The notes: a model not told the origin generated them from the sequence alone. 32,053 bases of DNA from Caldilineaceae bacterium (GCA_023384455.1 JAHDWH010000055.1:1-32053); one strand, 5' to 3'. Shown: positions 14,250 through 22,636, counted from the first letter of the stretch. Program-made: numbers and translations.

Positions 14250-15623
14250 CGGGATTGGCTCCAAATGAACCAGCACCTCCCCCACATTGGGGACAGCCGA
14301 CTGCACGGCCCGTTGCAGTTCTGTGCTCAGCGCGTGAGCCGCGGCCACAGGGAGTGCGCCGTCCACCAGGGCCTCGGCGGTAATAAAAAGCTGTCCCTCC
14401 ACCTGGTACACCTGAATTTCGTGGGGGTCGCTCAGGCCAGGGATGGCTTCGGCAGCCAGGGAAACAGCGGCCTCGATGCGCTCTTGCAGCCCCCGGCTGA
14501 CACGAGCAGTGGGCAGCACATCGGCACTGGCCGTCTCGATGTGGCTATGCACCGCGGCCACCTGGGGCAGACGGCTGCGGATGGTGCTTTCCAGCCGATC
14601 CACCTGGCCGTGGGCCTGGGCCAGGGAGAGGTTAGGGTCTACGCCCACGTGGAGATGCAGAGCGATGCTGCCATCCGTCTGCTGCGCCCACAGTTCGTGC
14701 AGGGAAAGTCCTTCCTCGCCGACAGCCAGGGCCACGGCCTGCTGAATTTCCAGCGCGCTTTCCGGGCCGCTTTGGGCCTCGGCGTGGACGGTCACATCGG
14801 TCACGCCGGGCAGGGCGAGCAGACGGCGGCGCACCTCATCGGCGATGGCGTTGGCGGCCTGCATCGAAAGGCGGCGATCCACCCGCACGTGCAGATCGAT
14901 GGCTACGTCGTCCGTCGCGCCCCGGCTGCGGATGCGGTGGAAGCTCTCCACCCCGGCCACATCCGCCACGACCGCGGCAATTGTCGCCGGGTCCAGCGTG
15001 GCCTGATCCACCAGCGCGGGGATATTTTCCAGGAGGGTTTCCACGCCGATTTTGGCGATGACAGCAGCCACCAGCAGGGCGACCAGCGGGTCGGCCCAGG
15101 CGTATCCCAGCCAGACCAGCCCCAGACCGAACAGAACGGCGAAGCTGACGTAGAGGCTGGCGATGGTATGACGGGCGTCGGCCACCAGCACTTCGCTGCC
15201 CAGCGCCCGCCCCCGGCGCATCTCCCACAGACCAGTGCAGCCCTGAATCGCCCCGCCCACAGTCAGGGCCAGCACACTCCACAGATTGACCAGCGGGGTG
15301 TGGGGATCCCGCAGCCGCTCAATCGCGCCGGTTGCCAGCTCCCAGGCGGTGATGAAAAGAAGGGTGGCGATGAGGAGCGCGGCCAGTGTCTCGAATTTGC
15401 GGTGGCCGTAGGGGTGATCGTCGTCCGGGGGCTGGCTGCCTTTGCGCACAGCCGCAATCCCCACCACATTCGACAGGCCGTCGAAGAGGGTGTCCAGACC
15501 GTCGGCGATGAGGGAGAGCGCACCGGTCCAGATACCCACGCCCAGTTTGGCCGCAGTGGCCAGAAGATTGAGGGCGAAGGTGATGAGCAGAACGCGCTCG
15601 ATGGCGCGGTGGTCACGGTTCAT
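14247..15623 (-). CDS. CDF-family cation efflux protein with three C-terminal repeats
   Basis: A 458-aa cation diffusion facilitator, predicted to export a divalent metal by proton exchange at the cytoplasmic membrane. The N-terminal 200 residues hold six membrane segments. Metal-site motifs are ADGLDTLFD (D41, D44, D48) and HPYGH (70-74) in the TM2-TM3 region, then ADARHTIAS (H152) in TM5. The fourth ligand of the usual HxxxD pair is Ser156 instead of Asp, so metal specificity may be unusual. The soluble tail is about three times the normal length: three ZT_dimer-like units (about 210-290, 291-375, 376-458), the first two with the pattern IALHLHVGVDPNLSL. It faces the helicase gene convergently. 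The substrate metal is unknown. Confidence 0.9.
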   Translation of the reverse strand: MNRDHRAIERVLLITFALNLLATAAKLGVGIWTGALSLIADGLDTLFDGLSNVVGIAAVRKGSQPPDDDHPYGHRKFETLAALLIATLLFITAWELATGAIERLRDPHTPLVNLWSVLALTVGGAIQGCTGLWEMRRGRALGSEVLVADARHTIASLYVSFAVLFGLGLVWLGYAWADPLVALLVAAVIAKIGVETLLENIPALVDQATLDPATIAAVVADVAGVESFHRIRSRGATDDVAIDLHVRVDRRLSMQAANAIADEVRRRLLALPGVTDVTVHAEAQSGPESALEIQQAVALAVGEEGLSLHELWAQQTDGSIALHLHVGVDPNLSLAQAHGQVDRLESTIRSRLPQVAAVHSHIETASADVLPTARVSRGLQERIEAAVSLAAEAIPGLSDPHEIQVYQVEGQLFITAEALVDGALPVAAAHALSTELQRAVQSAVPNVGEVLVHLEPIP

Positions 15624-15629
15624 AGGGGA

Positions 15630-15635
15630 AGTATA
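15630..15635 (-). promoter_or_regulatory. possible leaderless -10 box of the CDF gene
   Basis: On the minus strand TATACT is followed by 6 nt and then the ATG at 15623. Transcription would start at or next to the start codon, giving a leaderless message. There is no Shine-Dalgarno sequence except TCCCCT-type bases, which do not match one. Confidence 0.4.
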
Positions 15636-15642
15636 GCATAGG

Positions 15643-15790
15643 GTGGCGAAGCCACAATATGCGTACGAAAACGTGAAGACGTGAAACGTGAGATGTCGTC
15701 ACCTGATCTCACGTTTCACGTTTCAGTTGGTTGGCCGACCGACTAACGCACAAGCGTTAGTTCCTCGTTGGTACGGCATAGGATGGCGGG
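15643..15790. repeat. intergenic composite repeat, copy 1
   Basis: A 78-bp unit (15643-15720) ends in a perfect 16-bp inverted repeat (ACGTGAAACGTGAGAT at 15679-15694, its complement at 15706-15721). It is followed by a second module with GGTTGGCCGACC and the hairpin ACTAACGC-ACAA-GCGTTAGT (15742-15761). The same two-part unit occurs at 22637 and, for the first part, at 22777. The remaining bases to 15980 hold no further gene. Confidence 0.85.
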
Positions 15791-15980
15791 AGAAGCGGCT
15801 GTTACGGTAAGTGCGGTGAAGCCCGCTGGGGGCGATACATAACCCGTTTTCAACGGATTTTCCATAGCAGACGCCGAATTGATTCGGCGGGTTGGTTCGC
15901 TACAGCCCTTTCGTGGCATAATAGAGCGAATGGGCAAGGGGGCAGGTGGCTCTGCAAGGGTAGGGATGAGGAGGGATTCG

Positions 15981-16382
15981 ATGGCCTACGAAGTCAGTTT
16001 GCATCTGACAGATGAGTTGTACCAGCGCATTGCCCGGGTTGCCACAAAACGCAATCAGGCAATCGAAGTGGCTATCATTGAACAGTTGGACCAGTCGCTA
16101 ACCCAGCGCTTCCCCGGCGAATTTCAGCTTGCGGACGACGAAGCTGAGCAGGAGGTGGCTGCCTTCCACGCGCTCCACCCGCGCTTGCGCAAAGAGTTTC
16201 CTGGGCACTACGTCGCCATAAAAGATGGAAAGCTGATCGATCACGACCCGGATCGTCTGCTTTTGTTTGCCCGGATCGATGAGAAATATCCCGACGAGTT
16301 CGTCCTAATGCGGCCTGTGGAGGAACGGGTGGACCGCGAGTTCCATTTTCGTTCTCCACGCCTGGAGCCTCGGGGACAATGA
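15981..16382 (+). CDS. DUF5678-type hypothetical protein with ribbon-helix-helix-like N-terminus
   Basis: A 133-aa protein. The N-terminus (YEVSLHLTDELYQRIARVATKR) looks like the start of a small DNA-binding or antitoxin-like domain. The C-terminal half (FPGHYVAIKDGKLIDHDPDR, then FVLMRPVEE) matches the DUF5678 pattern seen in many Chloroflexota and cyanobacterial small proteins. ATG 15981 has GAGGAGGG upstream, so I prefer it to the longer frame starting at 15879. It is a single gene with no retropepsin partner beside it. Function unknown. Confidence 0.8.
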   Translation: MAYEVSLHLTDELYQRIARVATKRNQAIEVAIIEQLDQSLTQRFPGEFQLADDEAEQEVAAFHALHPRLRKEFPGHYVAIKDGKLIDHDPDRLLLFARIDEKYPDEFVLMRPVEERVDREFHFRSPRLEPRGQ

Positions 16383-16479
16383 CAATTTCTTTCGCTTGTG
16401 AGTCCAACTATCCAAGTGCAGCTTTTCCTATGGCAGTAGCGACGATTCGGCCTCTGATATCCTCTCCCCCCTGCTCCGT

Positions 16480-16485
16480 TATAAT
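16480..16485 (+). promoter_or_regulatory. putative -10 box of the ABC exporter operon
   Basis: A perfect TATAAT with AAAAC after it lies 71 nt before the GTG at 16557. A clear -35 box is not visible. The rest of 16383-16556 shows nothing else. Confidence 0.4.
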
Positions 16486-16556
16486 AAAACATCTGTTCAT
16501 TCCGAACCCTTACCTCCTTCCTTTTCCATTGCCGCGCCCAGCCCGGAGCCTCTCCT

Positions 16557-17495
16557 GTGATTCGCACCGCCCAGCTTTGCAAACGCTACGGCTCTTTCCC
16601 AGCAGTGGACGATCTGAATCTGCACGTCCAGCCCGGCGAAATCTACGGATTCCTCGGCCCCAACGGTGCGGGCAAAACCACCACACTGCTGATGATTTTG
16701 GGCATCACCCGCCCCACCTCCGGGCGGGTGGAGGTGTTGGGCCAGCCCTTCGACGGCAGCTCCTTTGCCCTGCGACGACGGATGGGGGTGGTGGCGGAGG
16801 ACGCCTGGCAATACGACGAGATGACCGCCTGGGAATATCTGAGCTTCTTTGGCGGTCTCTATCGGGTCGAAAAACCCGGCCCCGCCATTCAATCTTTAAT
16901 GGAACGGCTGGACCTGTGGGAGCGGCGACAGGTGCTGGTGGGCGGCTATTCCCGGGGGATGCGCCAGAAGCTCAACCTCTGCCGGGCGCTGCTGCACGGG
17001 CCGGAAGTACTGATTTTGGATGAGCCGGTGAGCGGGCTGGACCCTCACGGCATCCGCCAGGTGCGGGAGCTACTGGTGGAGGAGAACCGGTGCGGGCGCA
17101 CAATCCTCCTCTCCAGCCACATCCTCAGCGAAATCGAGCAGACCGCGCACCGGGTGGGGATCATCGCCGGGGGACGTCTGCTGGCCGAAGATTCGGTGGC
17201 CGGGCTGGCTGCCCGGCTGGGCAGCGGGCAGCGCATCGAAGTCGAATTCCAGCACTCTCCCCCAGACTTGCGCCAACAGGTGGCGGGGCTGCCCTTTGTG
17301 CTGGATGTGACGGAACAGACGCCGAACCGCTGGCTGGTGACGACCCCCACCGGCGAGGATCAGCGGCCCGCGCTGGCCCGCTTTCTGGCCGGGCAGGGCG
17401 TGCTGGTGATCGGGATGCGCGCGCTGGAACGCTCTCTGGAAGAAACATTTGTGACTATTACTGACGCGGCTGTGCGTTCTTGGGTGGAGCAATAA
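16557..17495 (+). CDS. ABC-2 type exporter, ATP-binding subunit
   Basis: A 312-aa ABC ATPase with Walker A GPNGAGKTT, Q-loop region GVVAEDAWQYDE, signature YSRGMRQKL, Walker B LILDEPVSGLDP and H-loop LLSSHIL. The C-terminal extension of about 100 residues is typical of CcmA/DrrA-like exporters. It starts at GTG 16557 with GGAG about 9 nt upstream. The permease gene follows on the same strand. The cargo is unknown; drug, lipid or polysaccharide export are all possible. Confidence 0.93.
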   Translation: MIRTAQLCKRYGSFPAVDDLNLHVQPGEIYGFLGPNGAGKTTTLLMILGITRPTSGRVEVLGQPFDGSSFALRRRMGVVAEDAWQYDEMTAWEYLSFFGGLYRVEKPGPAIQSLMERLDLWERRQVLVGGYSRGMRQKLNLCRALLHGPEVLILDEPVSGLDPHGIRQVRELLVEENRCGRTILLSSHILSEIEQTAHRVGIIAGGRLLAEDSVAGLAARLGSGQRIEVEFQHSPPDLRQQVAGLPFVLDVTEQTPNRWLVTTPTGEDQRPALARFLAGQGVLVIGMRALERSLEETFVTITDAAVRSWVEQ

Positions 17496-17538
17496 GAATG
17501 GGACACGGATTCTCACGGATAGAGAGGATTTTCACGGA

Positions 17539-17576
17539 TTTAAGAAGTTCGACTTTTTCCGAAAAGTCGAACTTCT
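17539..17576. repeat. perfect 17-bp-stem hairpin between ABC genes
   Basis: TAAGAAGTTCGACTTTT (17539-17555) pairs perfectly with 17560-17576 around a TCCG loop. It lies between the ATPase and permease genes, after three CACGGAT repeats (17508-17538). It may stabilise the upstream message or reduce permease expression. Confidence 0.85.
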
Positions 17577-17604
17577 TACTACGCCTTCTCGCGGGCGGCT
17601 GTAT

Positions 17605-18447
17605 ATGAAGCCCAGTCTGCAATTGGCGGATCGTCTCTACGCGGCGGGGCAGGTGGGGCGGCGCAGTACGGTCAGCAGCCTCTACAGCCCTGGCGTCTAT
17701 GCGGTCACGGCGTTGGCCCTGCTGGCCGCGTCTACACTGGTGCTCAACAATCTGGCCTTTCTGGACGAAAACGGCCTGCTGGTCTTGACCCGCCCCTTTT
17801 TTCTGCCCGTCTTCGTCTGCACAGTCCTGCTCTCCCTCTACCTCTCCCTCCACGCCACCCTCCATCTGGTGCGGGAGCGGGAGCAGGGCACGCTGAAGGT
17901 GCTTTTCTTCGGCCCGGTGGATGGGGTGAGCTATCTGCTGGGGCGTCTGGGCAGCCAGACCGCGCTCTTTGGGCTGGGTGCTGGGCTGGTGCTGCTGTGG
18001 GCGGTCGGGCTGGGCTGGCTGACGAATCTGTTGGTACAGGTGGATTTGCTGGCTGTGCTGGGGCTGGGGCTGTTGACAAACGGCGCGGTCGTCGCCTTTG
18101 GCCTGCTGGTGGCTGGCTGGGGACGCACAGCGCGCACGGCCCTCGTCCTCTTTCTATTGGCGGTACTGCTGGTACTGGCCGCGCAGGTGGGCGGTCAGGC
18201 GATTGGGCAACTGGCATCCCAGTCCCCAACCACCCGCCAGGACGCCCTGGGCTATCTGCGCGCCGGGCTGGATGGGCTGAACGATCTGCTGCTCTGGCTC
18301 TCCCCCTTTGCCCAAATGGGCCGGGGGATGGACGCCCTGCTGGTGGGGGATGGGGGCAGGCTGCTGCTCCACAGCGGGGCAATCGTCGGGCAAGCCCTCG
18401 TCTACTTTGCCGGCGCGGTCTGGGCGCTGAAACGGGGTGGCCCGTGA
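17605..18447 (+). CDS. ABC-2 type exporter, permease subunit
   Basis: A 280-aa integral membrane protein with about six hydrophobic segments (for example VTALALLAASTLVLNNLAFL, FLPVFVCTVLLSLYLSL and ALVLFLLAVLLVLAAQVGG). HLVREREQGTLKVLFFGPVD is the typical cytoplasmic elbow of ABC-2 permeases. It pairs with the ATPase gene upstream to form a half- or full exporter. Its stop overlaps the next gene's GTG (GTGA), so the three genes form one operon. Substrate not evident. Confidence 0.9.
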   Translation: MKPSLQLADRLYAAGQVGRRSTVSSLYSPGVYAVTALALLAASTLVLNNLAFLDENGLLVLTRPFFLPVFVCTVLLSLYLSLHATLHLVREREQGTLKVLFFGPVDGVSYLLGRLGSQTALFGLGAGLVLLWAVGLGWLTNLLVQVDLLAVLGLGLLTNGAVVAFGLLVAGWGRTARTALVLFLLAVLLVLAAQVGGQAIGQLASQSPTTRQDALGYLRAGLDGLNDLLLWLSPFAQMGRGMDALLVGDGGRLLLHSGAIVGQALVYFAGAVWALKRGGP

Positions 18448-19973
18448 ATAGTCAAAGAAACCACAAAGGCTCTTGGCAAACCACAGAACACACGCAATAC
18501 ACGGAAAGAGAAACAATCGGCGATTTTCCGTCTATCCTGTGTATTCCGTGGTTGTTTGATTGTGCCATTAGCGCCGGTACTTCTCGATACATAAAGATAC
18601 GAAGTAAATTTGCTGTTCTTTGTGTCTTTGTGTCTTTGTGGTTATTGTCCCTTGCGCCCGCGGTGGCCCAGGCCCCGGAGCGGCGGGAGGCTTTTGTCTG
18701 GGCCACGACGGTCTTTGCGGGGGTGCAGTACGAGAGCACTTTTACGCCGCCCGACAGCGAGACACTCTATCTGCTGGCCGACGCAAGCCACGTCCTGGCC
18801 CCCCGCCGCACGCTCGTCTACGAGTGGCCCATCACCAACCGGCTGCTGGCGGATTGGCTGGCCCGCAACGAATTGGTGGCCGGGACGCTGATTCTGCGCG
18901 ACAGCGGGGGCCAGGAGCAGCGGCTGGCGCTCGCCGAGTATGTGATCCAATTTGACGGGGACGCCCCCGCTGAGACAGTTGCACTGTACAGCGGGGCGGA
19001 AGCAGCCACCCGCTACGCCGCCTTTGACCAGGCCCGGCAAGCCTATGGCGCGGCGCTCCACGCCCAATTCCAGTTGGAGCAGCAGTATCAGGCCAGCCTG
19101 ACCGCCGCGGCCCAGGCCGCTACAAAAGGTGAAAAATTGCCGATTCCCGACGGCCCGCCGTTGCCACTGCCCCCTTTCACCCGCTACAGCACGGAAGTCA
19201 AGCAGGCGTTTGTGCTCGATCTGCCCGTGGGCGATTATACCCTCTGGCTGGAACGACCCGACGGCAGCGCCGAACCGACCAGCCGCAAGCGTCTGCGCGT
19301 CTTTGCGCCCCGGCGCTACGGCGTCGGTTATTCTGTGATGCCCGCCAGCAAGTGGACCGTGCCTGAGCAGAGCAACGACCCGCGCAACGCCATCTACGCC
19401 CGGCCCGGCTCCACTTTTTATTTGCAGCCCTTTGCCGAGTTTGAGGTGAACGAGCTGGCCTATGGCCGGATGCTCGACGCCCAGGCCGCCGGTGTGCGGG
19501 CCGACCGCTATGTCTGGGTGCAGACGACGCCCTATGCGGGGGCTACGTTACAACTTTTTCAGCAGGGCCAGCCCGCCGGTGGGGTGACGAACCAGCCCTA
19601 TTTTGTGCGCCAACTGCCCGGCGCGTCCCTGGGCTATCAGATCGAAGCCTACGACGCTGCCACGGAAAAGTCGCCCAGCTTTTACGGCTATGCCATTTCC
19701 GTGGCAGATGGGCAGGCCGCCTATCGGGTGGAACTGGCCGATGGCGACGGCCAGCCTGTGCCGGGCAGCAGCCGGGAGATTCGCCCCATCCGCGCCGGAT
19801 TGCCCGGCGTTGTCTACGCCTTTTCCCTGCTGCCGCTGCTGATGGGCGGGGCTGTCCTGCTCTGGCGGCGGGGACAGGTGATCCGCTCTGAAAAAAGAAT
19901 ACGGATTGACACGGATGTTCAGGGATTCACACGGCGCTGTCCTGAGCCTGTCGAAGGGATAAAATCCGTGTAA
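18444..19973 (+). CDS. exported membrane-anchored protein of the ABC operon
   Basis: A 509-aa protein of unknown function. From GTG 18444, which overlaps the permease stop, the first 45 residues are encoded by repeat DNA. A signal peptide follows (KFAVLCVFVSLWLLSLAPA, cleavage likely after AVAQA). The exported part is mostly beta-rich with a helical insert (QFQLEQQYQASLTAAAQAA) and DLPVGDYTLWLERPDG, which resembles an Ig-like or carboxypeptidase-regulatory fold. A C-terminal membrane helix (VVYAFSLLPLLMGGAVLLW) is followed by a basic tail. The last 27 residues, with CPEPVEG, also come from repeat DNA. The frame is open upstream to 17997, but that overlaps the permease and is not coding. It may be an extracytoplasmic partner of the exporter. 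Confidence 0.8.
   Translation: MNSQRNHKGSWQTTEHTQYTERETIGDFPSILCIPWLFDCAISAGTSRYIKIRSKFAVLCVFVSLWLLSLAPAVAQAPERREAFVWATTVFAGVQYESTFTPPDSETLYLLADASHVLAPRRTLVYEWPITNRLLADWLARNELVAGTLILRDSGGQEQRLALAEYVIQFDGDAPAETVALYSGAEAATRYAAFDQARQAYGAALHAQFQLEQQYQASLTAAAQAATKGEKLPIPDGPPLPLPPFTRYSTEVKQAFVLDLPVGDYTLWLERPDGSAEPTSRKRLRVFAPRRYGVGYSVMPASKWTVPEQSNDPRNAIYARPGSTFYLQPFAEFEVNELAYGRMLDAQAAGVRADRYVWVQTTPYAGATLQLFQQGQPAGGVTNQPYFVRQLPGASLGYQIEAYDAATEKSPSFYGYAISVADGQAAYRVELADGDGQPVPGSSREIRPIRAGLPGVVYAFSLLPLLMGGAVLLWRRGQVIRSEKRIRIDTDVQGFTRRCPEPVEGIKSV
18458..18643. repeat. composite inverted repeat reaching into the signal peptide
   Basis: AACCACAAAG (18459-18468) faces CTTTGTGGTT (18634-18643). An inner pair of about 26 nt, starting CCACAGAACACACGC and ending TATTCCGTGG, lies between. 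CTTTGTGTCTTTGTGTCTTT is a low-complexity repeat common between genes in environmental genomes; here it encodes the hydrophobic core of the signal peptide. Confidence 0.7.
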
Positions 19974-19979
19974 ATCTGC
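19900..19979. repeat. CACGGAT-type repeat with CCTGAGCCTGTCGAAGG core
   Basis: ACGGATTGACACGGAT is followed by CCTGAGCCTGTCGAAGG and then ATCCGTGTAAATC, which is inverted relative to the start. It supplies the C-terminal codons and stop of the exported protein. The CCTGAGCCTGTCGAAGG core recurs at 28574. Confidence 0.75.
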
Positions 19980-20051
19980 CGGGTGCCCTTTGGACGCTGC
20001 GATATTTGCGTTCCTCTTCTACACTATTTTCAGACAGGTGTCTATACAATT

Positions 20052-21053
20052 ATGGCGAAACCACTTACACTCTACGACCGGGTATACGGCTGTCTGCTGG
20101 GGCAGGCCCTGGGCGATGCCTTCGGCGCGGCGGGTCAGTTGCATTGTCTGCCCCAGCCGCCCATCACCGACCTCATCGCCCCGTCCGCCGAGCATCCCAT
20201 CCACGGCGGGCTGCCATTGGGCGAATATACGGACGATACGATTTTCGCCCTGGCGATTCTGGACAGTCTGCTGGAAGGGGGCAAGCCCAGCGCGGCCAGC
20301 ATCGCCCGCAGCTTTCGGGCCGCCATCGACCGGCTGGGGCTGGCCGCCAGCAGGCTGATCGGCCCCAGCACAAAGGCGGCTATCGACGCCTGGCATCGGG
20401 GCGAGGAGTTGGGCCGGGCCGGGCGCTTTGGCTGGACAAACGGTTCGGTGATGCGGGTGGCCCTGGTGGGGCTGCGCTATCCCGGCGATTGGGAGGCAAC
20501 GGTAGAGGCGGCCTACGAATCGGCTATGCCCACCCACAATACGGACGTGGCGATTGCCAGCGCCGCGGCCATCGCCTGCGCGGTGAGCCGGGCCGCGGTG
20601 GGCAATCCCAGCGTGGACGATCTGATCGACGCCGCCTGCCGGGGCGCGGAGAAGGGTAAGCGCTATGGCTACGCCTTTATCGCGCCGTCGGTCAGTCGGC
20701 GCATCCGCCTGGCTGTGGAGCTGGCGAAGGCCGACAAGCCCCTGGTCGAGCGCCAGCGGGACATCTACGATCTGGTGGGCACGGGGCTGCCCGCCTATGA
20801 GATGACCGCGGCGGCCCTGGCCCACGTCGTCCTGGCCGAGGGCGACCCGGTGGAGGCCATCCGGCTGGCGACGAATACAGGCGGGGATACGGATACGACC
20901 GCAGCCATTGCCGGCGCAGTGGCGGGCACGCTGCGGGGCGCGGGTCGCTTTCCGATGGATTGGGTGGAGGCAGTCAATCGGGCCAATCGGGTGGATTTGG
21001 CCGACTACGCCCAGCGCTATACCCAATTGATCCAGCGGGATATGCGGGCATAG
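20052..21053 (+). CDS. ADP-ribosylglycohydrolase family protein
   Basis: A 333-aa protein of the ARH/DraG family, which removes ADP-ribose from proteins or small molecules using a two-metal site. Motifs: GCLLGQALGDAFGAA (N-terminal), GEYTDDTIFAL with the metal-binding TDD, and NTGGDTDTTAAIAGA near the C-terminus with the second metal-binding set. Length is typical. I chose ATG 20052 because the family begins directly with YDRVYGCLLG; the frame opens at 19983 without a better site. It is followed by a PfkB-family sugar kinase gene, suggesting that released ADP-ribose or a ribosyl nucleoside is salvaged. That link is inference. Confidence 0.93.
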   Translation: MAKPLTLYDRVYGCLLGQALGDAFGAAGQLHCLPQPPITDLIAPSAEHPIHGGLPLGEYTDDTIFALAILDSLLEGGKPSAASIARSFRAAIDRLGLAASRLIGPSTKAAIDAWHRGEELGRAGRFGWTNGSVMRVALVGLRYPGDWEATVEAAYESAMPTHNTDVAIASAAAIACAVSRAAVGNPSVDDLIDAACRGAEKGKRYGYAFIAPSVSRRIRLAVELAKADKPLVERQRDIYDLVGTGLPAYEMTAAALAHVVLAEGDPVEAIRLATNTGGDTDTTAAIAGAVAGTLRGAGRFPMDWVEAVNRANRVDLADYAQRYTQLIQRDMRA

Positions 21054-21095
21054 ACAGCGGGTTGCAGAGCGGACAGTCATTGTTTTTTCGTAGAT

Positions 21096-21153
21096 GCGTG
21101 AAACGTGAAACGTGAGTGTAATCGACCTTTCTCACGTTTCACGCCTCGCGTTT
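21096..21153. repeat. GTGAAACGTGAG palindromic repeat
   Basis: CGTGAAACGTGAG (21104-21116) faces CTCACGTTTCACG (21131-21143), with outer partial copies GCGTGAAACGTGAA and CGCCTCGCGTTT. It belongs to the same family as the repeats at 15679, 22673, 22813 and 24149. It lies between the glycohydrolase and kinase genes. Confidence 0.8.
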
Positions 21154-21191
21154 CTTTGGGACAAAATTTCATCACATCAGCAGCTTTTTCT

Positions 21192-22148
21192 ATGCCAAAA
21201 GATTTCTTTGACGTTCTCGCCATCGGCGATCTGGTGGTCGATTTTGTGGTGGAGATCGACCACTTCCCGGTGGAAGCAGGCCATTTTCAGATCGACCGGG
21301 GCCACGTACTGGAGCCGGGGGGCGCGTGCAATCTGCTCATCGCCGCGGCCCGGATTGGGCTGAAAAGCGGTGCGCTCTCCCGCGTGGGGGACGATCTCCA
21401 CGGCCATTTTCTGCTGGATGTGCTGGCCGGGGAAGGGGTGGACGTTTCGGCGGTGGAAATTTCGACGCAGAAACGGACGGTCGTTGTACTGACGCTGGTG
21501 GCCGGGGGCGAACACACTTTCATCGGCGGGATGCAGGCCAGCCCGGATGCGGCGATCCCCGACGATTGGCGGGAACGAATCCGCCACAGCCGGGCGCTTT
21601 TTGTGGAGGGCTATGCCTTTGCCGAGTTGTCGCCGGGAATGGTCATCGACGCAATTGCCACAGCCCAGGCCGCGGGCACGCCCATCTTTTTCGATCCGGG
21701 ACCGGAAGTCCACAACCTGGGCAAAGAGCGGCTGGAACTGGCGCTTTCTGCCAGCCGGGTGGTGCTGTTGACCGCCGAGGAAGCGGCCCTGACGACGGGT
21801 ATCGACGATCCCGTGCAGGCAGCCCAACGGTTGCTCGGCTTTGGCCCCGAATGGGTGGTGGTCAAGCAGAGCGGGGCCGGCTGTACGATCTGCACGGCGG
21901 ATGGACATATACAGATTCCAGGGTATACTGTCACTGTCCAGGACACCAGCGGCGCGGGGGATAGCTTCGATGCGGGGATTATTTATGGCTATCTGCACGG
22001 CTGGTCGCCGGAACGCACGGGCCGGTTTGCCAATGCCATCGGCGCTGTCACAGTTTCCAAGCTGGGTGCGGGGCGGCAGGTGGCAACGCGGGCAGAGGTA
22101 GAGGCGTTGTTGGGCGAAAGAATCACAGAAATAGTGAATGGTGAATAG
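21192..22148 (+). CDS. PfkB-family carbohydrate kinase
   Basis: A 318-aa ribokinase-type sugar or nucleoside kinase. The N-terminal block is FFDVLAIGDLVVDF, followed by GGACNLLIAAARIG as in PfkB signature 1. The C-terminal signature is DTSGAGDSFDAGIIYG, with the catalytic base Asp in GAGD. The ATG at 21192 fits the family N-terminus; the open frame from 21105 runs through a palindromic repeat and is not family-like. Substrate unknown; the adjacent ADP-ribosylglycohydrolase suggests a ribosyl compound. A repeat-rich gap of 138 nt separates the two genes, so they may not share one transcript. Confidence 0.92.
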   Translation: MPKDFFDVLAIGDLVVDFVVEIDHFPVEAGHFQIDRGHVLEPGGACNLLIAAARIGLKSGALSRVGDDLHGHFLLDVLAGEGVDVSAVEISTQKRTVVVLTLVAGGEHTFIGGMQASPDAAIPDDWRERIRHSRALFVEGYAFAELSPGMVIDAIATAQAAGTPIFFDPGPEVHNLGKERLELALSASRVVLLTAEEAALTTGIDDPVQAAQRLLGFGPEWVVVKQSGAGCTICTADGHIQIPGYTVTVQDTSGAGDSFDAGIIYGYLHGWSPERTGRFANAIGAVTVSKLGAGRQVATRAEVEALLGERITEIVNGE

Positions 22149-22207
22149 CGAATTGTGAATGAGTGATGCCTGCCACATTATCCCATCATCCCACCCGGAG
22201 CAATCGA

Positions 22208-22615
22208 ATGTTTGAAACTCTCTCTTTTCGCACGACAGCCAGCCAGGAGCTTGTCAATCTGGACGAACGGGTGCGGGCGCTGGTGGCGGCCAGCGGCATA
22301 AGCGAAGGTGTCTGCCACGTCTATTGCCCCCACAGTACCGCCGGGCTGACCATCAACTCTGCATTGGATTCCAAGACAAGTCAGGATATACTGTTCGAGA
22401 TGAACCGGCTGGTTCCCACCCGTGTGGACTTTTTCCACACCTTCGACACGCCTACCGACGCCGCGGGCCACGTCAAATCCAGCCTGATGGGTGTGCATAT
22501 CACCTGCCTGATCCACGAGGGGCGGCTGATGTTGGGCCACAGCCAGAGCATTCTCTTTGCCGAATTCGATGGGTCACGCAGCCGGCAGGTTTATGTGAAG
22601 GTGGTGGCGGGGTAG
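22208..22615 (+). CDS. YjbQ/UPF0047 family protein
   Basis: A 135-aa protein of the YjbQ family, whose E. coli member has weak thiamine phosphate synthase activity. Conserved motifs are VYCPHSTAGLTIN, with the active-site His/Ser/Thr cluster, D-FFHTFD in the centre, and HVKSSLMG leading to LGHSQSILFAEFDG. GGAGCAATCG precedes the ATG at 22208. The frame is open to 22163, but the family starts near MFETLSF. The biological role remains uncertain for the family. Confidence 0.92.
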   Translation: MFETLSFRTTASQELVNLDERVRALVAASGISEGVCHVYCPHSTAGLTINSALDSKTSQDILFEMNRLVPTRVDFFHTFDTPTDAAGHVKSSLMGVHITCLIHEGRLMLGHSQSILFAEFDGSRSRQVYVKVVAG

Positions 22616-22636
22616 GGATAATACGTATTGCGTAAG

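Noticed and set aside
14226..15641. 471-aa plus-strand open frame opposite the CDF transporter
   Set aside because: The minus strand encodes a clear six-helix CDF protein; the plus-strand translation is Gly/His/Gln-rich without recognisable domains.
17997..18443. N-terminal extension of the exported protein
   Set aside because: This stretch overlaps the permease gene in another frame and reads as Gly/Arg-rich shadow; the GTG at 18444 overlapping the permease stop is the more natural start.
20043..20048. TATACA as -10 box of the ADP-ribosylglycohydrolase gene
   Set aside because: It ends only 3 nt before the ATG, so transcription would start inside the gene; no supporting -35 box was found.
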